NCBI GenBank assembly: GCA_023432855.1
Contig: JAEZEZ010000018.1
Span: forward strand, 1-13,505
Reading direction: 5' to 3'
Source: Pseudomonadota bacterium
Lineage (GTDB): Bacteria > Pseudomonadota > Alphaproteobacteria > Caulobacterales > Caulobacteraceae
DNA: 13,505 nucleotides
Positions 1 to 5,001 of this stretch are shown here, one piece after another (the stretch's first letter is position 1; each line of letters begins with the position of its first letter). The notes under the pieces were generated by a model that did no database searches, was not told the DNA's origin, and was given only the letters and a program-made list of their open reading frames with translations. Position numbers and translations under genes: made by a program.

Positions 1-415
1 GCGCCGGCGCGCCCGGCCGCAGGATGACGGCGGCGTGCGAACCCGCCTGCGGGACGAACAGCCAGCCCTGGGCGAGGATCGAGCGGTCCCCTTCCTCCGC
101 CGACACCGCGGCCAGCAGCGGCCCCTCCCCGGGCTGGATCTCGAGCCCGAAGCGGCCCTGGTCGTCGGCGGTCGCGCCATAGGCCTCGCCCGCCAGGGTG
201 GTCCCGCGGACGCGGCCGAGCGGCTTGGCACGGCCGCGCACGATCACCGCGCCATCGGCGCCCGTGGCGACGTCGACCACTTCGGGGGCCGGCAGATAAC
301 CGGCCTTCTCGGCCTCGCTGCGCGGCGGTTCGGGCGCGATGTCGACGGCCTCGCCACAGCCCGCGACCAGCGCGGCGGCGCCGGCCAGGGCGGCGATGCG
401 GGACGGAATGCTCAT
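1..415 (-). CDS. Putative lipoprotein, N-terminal part (runs off the window start)
   Basis: An open frame begins at an ATG at 415 on the minus strand and continues without a stop to the window edge (138 codons visible). The start is preceded by GAGGA at an 8-base spacing. Residues 1-20 form a lipoprotein signal peptide: Arg6, a hydrophobic stretch rich in Ala and Leu, then lipobox V17-A18-G19 with C20 as the lipidated cysteine. A Pro/Glu-rich linker follows (residues 21-45), then a segment with repeated Gly and 'DDQGRFGLEI' that looks like a beta-sandwich (Ig-like or carboxypeptidase-regulatory-like) domain. I infer a cell-envelope lipoprotein; the family was not recognised and no enzymatic motif is visible. 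It is divergent from the LOG-family gene with an 86-base gap. The frame and signal are clear; the role is unknown. Confidence 0.75.
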   Translation of the reverse strand, partial: MSIPSRIAALAGAAALVAGCGEAVDIAPEPPRSEAEKAGYLPAPEVVDVATGADGAVIVRGRAKPLGRVRGTTLAGEAYGATADDQGRFGLEIQPGEGPLLAAVSAEEGDRSILAQGWLFVPQAGSHAAVILRPGAPA

Positions 416-447
416 GCTTGTCTTCCTCGCCGGGGCGATCGACCTTA

Positions 448-455
448 GCTAGATC
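448..455 (+). promoter_or_regulatory. Possible housekeeping -10 element for the LOG-family gene
   Basis: GCTAGATC matches all eight positions of the -10 consensus reported for Caulobacter housekeeping promoters (GCTANAWC), 47 bases upstream of the ATG at 502. No convincing -35 is visible at the usual spacing. The flanking CGATC (436-440) and GATCG (452-456) form a short inverted repeat. The opposite strand has a weaker GCTAAG at 445-450 that could serve the divergent lipoprotein gene. Confidence 0.35.
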
Positions 456-501
456 GTTTCGAGCCCGCGCGCACCTGCGCGCCCAGCCCCCGGAGACATT
501 C

Positions 502-1071
502 ATGAGCGACGGCGCGCCGCGGCCGGAGTCGATCTGCCTCTACTGCGGTTCGTCGAACCGGGCGGACCCGCGCTACCTCGCGGCCGCCGCCGAGTTCGGC
601 AAGGCGCTGGCGAACGCCGGCGTTCGGCTGGTCTACGGGGGCGGAGGCATCGGCCTCATGGGCGCGGCGGCGCGGGCCGCCCACGCGGCGGGTGGGCGGG
701 TGCTCGGCGTCATGCCGGAGTTCCTGCGGCTGGAGGAAGTGCTGTTCGACGAGGTCGAGACCGTGGTCGTGCACAGCATGCACGAACGCAAGATGATCAT
801 GTTCCAGCAGTCCGACGCCTTCGTCGTCCTGCCCGGGGGCGTCGGGACGCTCGAGGAGATCGTGGAGCTGCTGTCCTGGCAGCGCCTCGGCCTGCACGAC
901 AAGCCGGTCGTGTTCGCCAACCTGGACGGCTTCTGGAACCCTCTCTTCGAGCTGTTCGAGCACACGATCGAGGCGAATCTGACCCCGGCGGCGTTCCGGA
1001 AGGCGTGGGTCGCGGTAAACTCGGTGTCGGAGATCCTCCCCGCCCTCGGCCATTCCCAGGCCGCCGAATAA
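502..1071 (+). CDS. LOG family (TIGR00730) cytokinin riboside 5'-monophosphate phosphoribohydrolase-like protein
   Basis: A 189-residue protein with the full LOG-family signature: CLYCGSS near the N-terminus (residues 12-18), the nucleotide-binding loop YGGGGIGLMG (45-54), MHERK (93-97) and PGGVGTLEE (111-119). Enzymes of this family hydrolyse the N-glycosidic bond of nucleoside 5'-monophosphates (cytokinin ribotides in plants, AMP-like substrates in bacteria), giving the free base and ribose 5-phosphate. The Arg/Lys and Glu residues of the last two motifs are the family's active-site residues. Length is typical and no signal peptide is visible, so it should be cytosolic. The frame is open further upstream, but ATG 502 has GGAG at a 7-base spacing and matches the family start. 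It was once misannotated widely as lysine decarboxylase; the PGGxGTxxE motif rules that out. The physiological substrate here is unknown. Confidence 0.9.
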   Translation: MSDGAPRPESICLYCGSSNRADPRYLAAAAEFGKALANAGVRLVYGGGGIGLMGAAARAAHAAGGRVLGVMPEFLRLEEVLFDEVETVVVHSMHERKMIMFQQSDAFVVLPGGVGTLEEIVELLSWQRLGLHDKPVVFANLDGFWNPLFELFEHTIEANLTPAAFRKAWVAVNSVSEILPALGHSQAAE

Positions 1072-1130
1072 TTTCATCGAAACAATCACTTCGCCTGCGA
1101 CACAATTTCGTGGGACAGAACGGTGATCTG

Positions 1131-1143
1131 CGATAAGTTATCG
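1131..1143. repeat. Perfect palindrome, possible operator
   Basis: CGATAA-G-TTATCG is a perfect inverted repeat (6-base arms, 1-base centre) in the 180-base gap between the LOG gene and the small secreted protein gene. It lies about 40 bases upstream of the predicted -35, which would suit an activator or repressor site. No regulator is identified. Confidence 0.4.
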
Positions 1144-1157
1144 ACGTTCCGGCCAAG

Positions 1158-1208
1158 AGTGCGTTTTTATTAAAAATGCGCCTTGACGGTCCTTTTAAAA
1201 AACGCACT
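1158..1208. repeat. 11-base perfect inverted repeat around an AT-rich core, overlapping a promoter
   Basis: AGTGCGTTTTT (1158-1168) is the exact reverse complement of AAAAACGCACT (1198-1208), with 29 bases between. A third, partial copy (TAAAAATGCG, 1171-1180) can also pair with the left arm with one mismatch, so the motif AAAAAyGCrC occurs three times. The block is markedly more AT-rich than its surroundings. The predicted -35 of the downstream gene lies between the arms and the -10 overlaps the right arm, which fits a repressor or nucleoid-protein site better than a terminator. Confidence 0.5.
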
Positions 1209-1211
1209 ATC
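1183..1211 (+). promoter_or_regulatory. Predicted housekeeping promoter of the small secreted protein gene
   Basis: TTGACGG (1183-1189) followed after 14 bases by GCACTATC (1204-1211) agrees with the Caulobacter-type promoter pattern TTGACGS-N10-14-GCTANAWC at most positions. Transcription would start near 1217, giving a leader of about 35 bases before the ATG at 1252. Confidence 0.5.
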
Positions 1212-1251
1212 GGGTGGCGCGCTCCCTCGCGCACACCACGGAGAACAAGTC

Positions 1252-1557
1252 ATGCGCACGCTCGCCCTCACGCTCGCCCTCTCCCTGGCCGCCGCCACCG
1301 GCGCGATGGCCCAGGCCAATGGAAGCAACCTCACCCTGGCCAACGCCGAAGGCGCCCCGGCCAAGATCATCATCGACGGAACCATGTGGAAGTGCTCGTC
1401 CGGCGTCTGCATCTCCAACGGCGGCGCCAGCCAGTCGGCCGAGCGCGCCTGCCGCCGAGTCGTCGCCAAGCTCGGCCCGGTGAACGCCTTCACCTGGCGC
1501 GGCGAAGCCATCGAGGGCGACGCCCTGGCCGCCTGCAACGCCGCCGCCCGCGGCTGA
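1252..1557 (+). CDS. Small secreted four-cysteine protein (resembles the CC_3452-type family)
   Basis: A 101-residue protein. Residues 1-20 are a classical Sec signal peptide (Arg2, a Leu/Ala-rich core, predicted cleavage after A-M-A at 18-20), leaving a mature domain of about 80 residues. The mature part has four cysteines, C48, C53, C67 and C95, in the pattern W-x-C-x4-C ... C ... C-N, suggesting two disulfides and a periplasmic location. From memory it resembles a small Caulobacterales family named after CC_3452, with no known function; this assignment is tentative. The frame is open further upstream, but ATG 1252 has GGAG at a 7-8-base spacing and gives the signal peptide directly. The gene has its own predicted promoter with overlapping palindromes and its own terminator, so it is probably a single-gene transcript. 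Confidence 0.8.
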   Translation: MRTLALTLALSLAAATGAMAQANGSNLTLANAEGAPAKIIIDGTMWKCSSGVCISNGGASQSAERACRRVVAKLGPVNAFTWRGEAIEGDALAACNAAARG

Positions 1558-1574
1558 TCCGGCCTCAGGTCGAT

Positions 1575-1593
1575 CGGGCCCCATTGAGGCCCG
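1575..1593. other. Short GC hairpin after the small secreted protein gene
   Basis: CGGGCC (1575-1580) and GGCCCG (1588-1593) form a 6-bp stem with a 7-base loop. It has no T-run on either strand and lies just before the stronger terminator hairpin. It may help end transcripts from either convergent gene. Confidence 0.35.
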
Positions 1594-1597
1594 GAAG

Positions 1598-1629
1598 CGC
1601 CTTCTCCCGCTCCCGGGAGAGGGCGTTTT
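1598..1629 (+). terminator. Rho-independent terminator of the small secreted protein gene
   Basis: The arms CGCCTTCTCCCG (1598-1609) and CGGGAGAGGGCG (1614-1625) pair over 12 bp with a single T.G wobble and a 4-base loop, followed by TTTT (1626-1629). It ends four bases before the gltX stop codon, so it separates the two convergent genes. On the minus strand no T-run follows the hairpin, so it should act mainly on plus-strand transcripts. Confidence 0.8.
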
Positions 1630-1633
1630 CGCG

Positions 1634-2974
1634 TCAGGCCGCCTCGCCCTGGAGACGCCGGGCGATCCGGTCGCGCCCGATCAGCGGCAGCAGTCCGGCC
1701 ATGTCCGGGCCGTGATCGAGCCCGGTCACCGCCTTTCGCAGCGGCATGAAGAGGTTGCGCCCCTTCACCCCGGTCTCGGCCTTCACCGCCTCGGTCCAGT
1801 GGCTCCAGCCGGTCTCGTCCAGCGTCTCGGGCAGCAGGCGCGCAGCCGCCTCGATGAAGGCCGCGTCCTCGATCAGCGGATGTACGGGTCCGCGCACGAC
1901 CGCGGCCCAGCCCGCGACGTCCTCGAGCCTGACGAGGTTGGCGCGCACCGTCGTCCAGAACGCCTCGCCGAGGTCGCAGTCCATCGCCTGCAGCCGCGGC
2001 CGGACCGCCTCGTAGGGCGTGGCGTGCAGGACGCCCGCGTTCAGCCGGTCGAGGTCGTCCTCATGGAAGCGCGCCGGCGAGCGGCCCATCTTGTCGAAGG
2101 CGAACCCCTCGGCCAGGGACAGGATCGATGAGGCCGGCTCGACCGTGTCGGAGGTGCCGATGCGGCCGAGGTAGCTGACCACCGCCAGCGGCTCGTAGCC
2201 GGCGTCGCGCAGGTTGCCGATGGCCAGCTTGCCCTCCAGGTCGCGCTTGGACAGGCCACCGCCCGCCGCGTCGACCAGCAGCGGCATGTGGGCGAAGCCG
2301 GGCGCCCGCGCGCCCAGCGCCTCGAACACCTCGATCTGGGCGCCGGTGTTGGTGACGTGGTCCTCGCCCCGGATCACGTGGGTGATCTCCATGTCGATGT
2401 CGTCGACCACCGAGGGCAGGGTGTAGAGGAAGGCGCCGTCCTCGCGGATCAGCACCGGGTCCGACATCGAGGCGGTGTCCACCTCGGAGTCGCCGCGGAC
2501 GAGGTCGGTCCACTTCACGCGCCTTCCGTCGAGACGGAAGCGCCAGTGCGGCCGCCGGCCTTCGGCCTCGTAGGCGGCGATCTCTTCCTTCGTCAGCTTC
2601 AGGGCCGCGCGGTCGTAGATGGGCGGCTGGCCCCGCGACAGTTGCACCTTGCGGCGGCGGTCGAGCTCCTCCTGCGTCTCGTAGCAGGGGTAGAGGCGGC
2701 CCATGTCCTTCAGCCGGTCGGCGGCGGCCTGGTAGAGCGGGAAGCGCGCCGACTGGTTGTGCTTCTCGTCCCAGGCCATGCCGAGCCAGGCCAGGTCGTC
2801 CTGAATGCCCTGCTCGAATTCCGGCCGCGAGCGCTCGAGGTCGGTGTCGTCGATGCGCAGCACGAAGGTCCCGCCCTGCCCCTTGGCGAACAGCCAGTTG
2901 GCGAGCGCGGTGCGGATATTGCCGACATGCAGCCGCCCGGTGGGCGACGGCGCGAAACGGACCTTCACGGACAT
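1634..2974 (-). CDS. gltX: Glutamate--tRNA ligase (GltX2-type glutamyl-tRNA synthetase)
   Basis: A 446-residue class I aminoacyl-tRNA synthetase that attaches glutamate to tRNA in the cytosol. The N-terminus RFAPSPTGRLHVGN holds the HIGH-type motif (HVGN, residues 16-19), followed by RIDDTD and YPCYET, all diagnostic of GluRS. The KMSKS-type loop is GLSKRD (240-245), without the His-Gly that follows in the usual GluRS1 version (LSKRHG). The following LRDAGYEPLAVVSYLGRIGTS stretch is typical of the second GluRS carried by many alphaproteobacteria, where Gln-tRNA is made by charging tRNA-Gln with Glu and then amidation by GatCAB. Whether this copy favours tRNA-Glu or tRNA-Gln cannot be read from sequence. 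The ATG at 2974 gives the canonical N-terminus; its ribosome-binding site is weak (GAAGG, about 11 bases away). It is divergent from the arsR operon and convergent with the secreted-protein gene. Confidence 0.95.
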   Translation of the reverse strand: MSVKVRFAPSPTGRLHVGNIRTALANWLFAKGQGGTFVLRIDDTDLERSRPEFEQGIQDDLAWLGMAWDEKHNQSARFPLYQAAADRLKDMGRLYPCYETQEELDRRRKVQLSRGQPPIYDRAALKLTKEEIAAYEAEGRRPHWRFRLDGRRVKWTDLVRGDSEVDTASMSDPVLIREDGAFLYTLPSVVDDIDMEITHVIRGEDHVTNTGAQIEVFEALGARAPGFAHMPLLVDAAGGGLSKRDLEGKLAIGNLRDAGYEPLAVVSYLGRIGTSDTVEPASSILSLAEGFAFDKMGRSPARFHEDDLDRLNAGVLHATPYEAVRPRLQAMDCDLGEAFWTTVRANLVRLEDVAGWAAVVRGPVHPLIEDAAFIEAAARLLPETLDETGWSHWTEAVKAETGVKGRNLFMPLRKAVTGLDHGPDMAGLLPLIGRDRIARRLQGEAA

Positions 2975-3053
2975 GGGATCGATACCTTCGAAAGCGGCCG
3001 CACAGGTCGTTTACGGCGGCGGTCCTGTCAACTGCGCGCAAGGCCTGTGGGGC

Positions 3054-3082
3054 TTGACGATCCATAACCCCGTGATTATGGA
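3054..3082 (+). promoter_or_regulatory. Predicted promoter of the arsR operon
   Basis: TTGACG (3054-3059) and TATGGA (3077-3082) are separated by 17 bases, predicting a start near 3089. The -10 lies inside the first operator-like palindrome and the start site inside the second, the usual geometry for an autorepressed ArsR-family operon. Confidence 0.6.
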
Positions 3083-3105
3083 ACATGCATAACCCGGCAG
3101 TTATC
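3063..3105. promoter_or_regulatory. Two tandem operator-like palindromes in front of arsR
   Basis: CATAACCCCGTGATTATG (3063-3080) and CATAACCCGGCAGTTATC (3088-3105) are related repeats starting exactly 25 bases apart. Each is itself an inverted repeat: CATAA/TTATG in the first and ATAAC/GTTAT in the second. They cover the predicted -10, start site and leader of the arsR operon. Likely binding sites for the ArsR-family protein encoded immediately downstream; the binding itself is inferred. Confidence 0.65.
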
Positions 3106-3109
3106 GTTC

Positions 3110-3433
3110 ATGTCCACCGCCTCCGACATCGTGTTCCGCGCCCTCGGCGACCCGACCCGCCGCGCAATCTTCGAGCGGCTGTGCCGGGAAGGCGAACAGA
3201 CGGTGGGGGCGCTGACGGCGGGAGCCGGAGTCTCCCAGCCGGCGGTGTCCAAGCATCTGGGCGTGCTGAAGGAGGCCGGGCTGGTTCGCGACCGGCCGGA
3301 CGGGCGCCAGACCCACTACAGCGCCCAGTATGCGGCCCTGGCGCCGCTCGTCGACTGGACGGCGGAAATGGCGAGCTTCTGGGAACGGCGGTTCGACCGC
3401 CTGGAAGACCTTTTGACGAGGATGGATCAATGA
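3110..3433 (+). CDS. ArsR-family winged-helix transcriptional repressor (SRPBCC-linked type)
   Basis: A 107-residue protein with one ArsR-type winged helix-turn-helix: the conserved ALGDPTRRAIFERL (11-24), the recognition helix VSQPAVSKHLGVLKEAGLV (41-59), and the wing R-D-G-R-Q-x-x-Y (60-70). The metal-sensing ELCVCDL motif is absent; the only cysteine is C25. It belongs instead with the ArsR proteins that travel with SRPBCC/AHSA1 partners and whose ligand is usually unknown. It should bind the tandem palindromes upstream of its own gene. The gene is first in a five-gene operon and overlaps the next by 4 bases (ATGA), indicating translational coupling. ATG 3110 has no Shine-Dalgarno sequence and the predicted leader is only about 20 bases; the start fits family alignments but the initiation signal is weak. 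Confidence 0.9.
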   Translation: MSTASDIVFRALGDPTRRAIFERLCREGEQTVGALTAGAGVSQPAVSKHLGVLKEAGLVRDRPDGRQTHYSAQYAALAPLVDWTAEMASFWERRFDRLEDLLTRMDQ

Positions 3434-3855
3434 CCGTCGCCGGAACGCGCTCCGTGGTCGTCGAGCGCGAGCTTCCCTTCCCGGCCGAGAAGGTCTGGCG
3501 CGCCCTGACGCAGCCGCACCTGATGGCCGAATGGCTGATGGAGAACGACTTCCAGGCGGTTCTCGGCCACCGCTTCAGGCTGAAGGGCGACTGGGGCGGG
3601 ATTCTCGATTGCGAGGTGCTGGCCATCGAGCCGGAACGGGTGCTCGCCTACAGCTGGGACTTCAGCCACGAGGACCCCGCCTTCGACCTGCGCAGCGTGG
3701 TCACCTTCACCCTGTCGCCGACCGGGTCCGGGACGCACCTGCGCATGGAGCAGGCAGGTTTCCGTCCCGAGCAGAAGCAGGCCCTCGGCGGCGCCAACTA
3801 CGGCTGGCGCAACTTCTTCGACCGGTTCGAACAGGTGCTGGCCAGGCTCGACTGA
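3430..3855 (+). CDS. SRPBCC / AHSA1-domain protein
   Basis: A 141-residue single-domain protein of the START-like SRPBCC superfamily, AHSA1 subfamily. Visible hallmarks are the N-terminal strand plus helix FPAEKVWRALTQPHLMAEWL (about 17-36), GHRFRLKGDW, ILDCEVLAIEPERVLAYSW, the TxLRMEQAGF strand and the C-terminal helix GWRNFFDRFEQVLARL. The fold makes a deep hydrophobic pocket under the long C-terminal helix and usually binds lipids or other hydrophobic small molecules. In ArsR-linked cases it is thought to act with the regulator in sensing or handling a ligand, though few are characterised. The start codon overlaps the arsR stop by 4 bases. No signal peptide, so cytosolic. The ligand is unknown. 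Confidence 0.88.
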   Translation: MTVAGTRSVVVERELPFPAEKVWRALTQPHLMAEWLMENDFQAVLGHRFRLKGDWGGILDCEVLAIEPERVLAYSWDFSHEDPAFDLRSVVTFTLSPTGSGTHLRMEQAGFRPEQKQALGGANYGWRNFFDRFEQVLARLD

Positions 3856-3885
3856 CGGCCAGACAGGCAGGGAGGCGCAAAGCCC

Positions 3886-4110
3886 ATGAATACGAATGCG
3901 TGGATCCGACAGGCCCATCGGTGGCTGTCCATCCTCTTCACCCTGGCGGTGGCGGCCAATCTGGCGGCGCTCACCCAGGGCCAGCCGCCGGTCTGGATCG
4001 GCCTGCTGGCGCTGGCGCCCCTGATCCTGCTGATGATCAGCGGCCTCTATCTGTTCGCCCTGCCCTACGCCCGGCGCTTGCGCGGCGGCGGCGGCGGCAA
4101 GGAGGCCTGA
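3886..4110 (+). CDS. Small two-helix membrane protein of unknown function
   Basis: A 74-residue protein with two strongly hydrophobic segments (about residues 13-29 and 36-58), an N-terminal amphipathic start with RQAHRWL, and a basic, glycine-rich cytoplasmic-looking tail (Arg-Arg-x-Arg, five glycines, Lys-Glu-Ala). The RxxHRWLS...LF opening resembles the first helix of PepSY-type membrane proteins, but the similarity is too short to assign a family. ATG 3886 has GGGAGG about 10 bases upstream. It sits 30 bases after the SRPBCC gene and 3 bases before the first DUF1801 gene, whose ribosome-binding site (AAGGAGG) lies inside its last codons, so it belongs to the same operon. A membrane anchor or partner for the neighbouring soluble proteins is possible but not shown. 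Confidence 0.75.
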   Translation: MNTNAWIRQAHRWLSILFTLAVAANLAALTQGQPPVWIGLLALAPLILLMISGLYLFALPYARRLRGGGGGKEA

Positions 4111-4113
4111 GCC

Positions 4114-4530
4114 ATGACCGGGAAACGCTCGGCCGGGCCGGGGGAAGACCCTTCCAGGCTGATCGACGCGCGCATCGCCGAAGTCGGCGACTGGCGGGGC
4201 GAGACCCTCGCGCGGCTGCGGCGGCTCATCCGTGAGGCCGACACGGAGATCGTCGAGGAATGGAAATGGGGCGTGCCGGTCTGGTCGCGCGACGGGATCA
4301 TCTGCACCGGCGAGGTCTACAAGGCCGCGGTGAAGACCACCTTCGCCAAGGGCGCCGCCCTCGCCGACCCTAAGGGGCTGTTCAATTCCAGCCTGGAGGG
4401 GAACACCCGGCGGGCGATCGATTTTCGTGAGGGGGAGGACTTCGACGAAGCGGCGTTCACGGCGCTCGTCCGCGCCGCCGCGGCGTTCAACGCGTCGGGC
4501 GAGACGTCAGGCAAGGGAAGGAGACCCTGA
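4114..4530 (+). CDS. DUF1801 domain protein (first of two)
   Basis: A 138-residue protein of the DUF1801 family (YdhG-like). The core EEWKWGVPVWSRDGIICTGEVYK followed by KTTFAKGA, and a later stretch GNTRRAIDFREGEDFDEAAFTALVRAA, match the family layout of a small alpha/beta domain with a C-terminal helix. The family has no established enzymatic activity. It starts 3 bases after the small membrane protein gene with an excellent ribosome-binding site (AAGGAGG), and its stop overlaps the next start by one base (TGATG). The tail after the domain is Gly/Arg-rich. Adjacent to a second DUF1801 gene, probably an old duplication. Confidence 0.85.
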   Translation: MTGKRSAGPGEDPSRLIDARIAEVGDWRGETLARLRRLIREADTEIVEEWKWGVPVWSRDGIICTGEVYKAAVKTTFAKGAALADPKGLFNSSLEGNTRRAIDFREGEDFDEAAFTALVRAAAAFNASGETSGKGRRP

Positions 4531-4952
4531 TGGCCAAGGCCAAGGAGCCCGTGCTGCTCTCGGGCGGCAATCCGCAGATCCCCAAGGGGTACGGCGACGA
4601 GCCGGTGCAGGCCTATATCGCCGCCATGCCCGGCTGGAAACAGCCGGTGGGCGAACGCCTGGACGCCCTCATCGAGAAGTCAGTGCCCGGCGTACGAAAG
4701 GCGGTGAAGTGGAACTCGCCGCTCTACGGCGCGCCCGGAGACGAGGACGACCACTGGTTCCTCAGCTTCCACTGCTTCGCGAAGTACATAAAGGTCGCCT
4801 TCCATCGCGGCGCCGAGCTGAAGCCGCCGCCGCCGGTCACCTCGAAACACGAGCGGATTCGTTACCTGCACATCCACGAAGGCGAGCTGGACGAAGCCCA
4901 GTTCACCGACTGGGTGAAGCAGGCCGCCCGGCTTCCCGGCGAGAAGATGTAG
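4530..4952 (+). CDS. DUF1801 domain protein (second of two)
   Basis: A 140-residue DUF1801 protein and last gene of the arsR operon. The family core appears as VRKAVKWNSPLYGAPGD, then a Trp/Phe-rich strand (HWFLSFHCFAKYIKVAFHRG) and a C-terminal Y-L-H-I-x-E-G-E-L-D-E-A-Q-F segment leading into a helix. It aligns with its upstream neighbour through the K-W-x-x-P-L/V-x and K-x-x-F-x-x-G-A motifs but is clearly diverged, so this is not a recent duplication. The start overlaps the previous stop by one base and has GGAAGGAG just upstream. In other bacteria DUF1801 genes are also found beside ArsR/SRPBCC pairs, which argues for a shared, still unknown role. Confidence 0.87.
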   Translation: MAKAKEPVLLSGGNPQIPKGYGDEPVQAYIAAMPGWKQPVGERLDALIEKSVPGVRKAVKWNSPLYGAPGDEDDHWFLSFHCFAKYIKVAFHRGAELKPPPPVTSKHERIRYLHIHEGELDEAQFTDWVKQAARLPGEKM

Positions 4953-4960
4953 GGCGCGCG

Positions 4961-4990
4961 CGCTTCTTCCCTCCCTGGAGGGAAGGGGCG
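4961..4990. terminator. GC-rich hairpin between the convergent DUF1801 and dksA genes
   Basis: Positions 4961-4973 pair with 4978-4990 over 13 bp (two T.G wobbles) around a 4-base loop; the core is CTTCCCTC/GAGGGAAG. No T-run follows on either strand, so it is not a textbook intrinsic terminator. It lies between two converging genes and probably stops or stabilises both transcripts. Its sequence resembles the terminator stem at 1598-1625 and may be a repeated genomic element. Confidence 0.5.
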
Positions 4991-5001
4991 AGCAACCCCA
5001 C

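Noticed and set aside
445..1089. 214-codon minus-strand frame opposite the LOG gene
   Set aside because: The plus-strand protein has all LOG-family motifs; the antisense product has no recognisable features.
1176..1715. 179-codon plus-strand frame across the small secreted protein gene and the terminator
   Set aside because: It reads through the intrinsic terminator and into gltX, and its translation is Arg/Pro-rich noise, while the overlapping 1252-1557 frame has a signal peptide and a proper ribosome-binding site.
3026..3031. Perfect TTGACA on the minus strand upstream of gltX
   Set aside because: No acceptable -10 was found at 16-18 bases or at the Caulobacter-type spacing, so a promoter is not claimed.
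2061..3086. 341-codon minus-strand frame overlapping gltX in another phase
   Set aside because: Shadow of gltX; Arg/Ala/Pro/Gly-rich translation typical of a wrong frame in GC-rich DNA.
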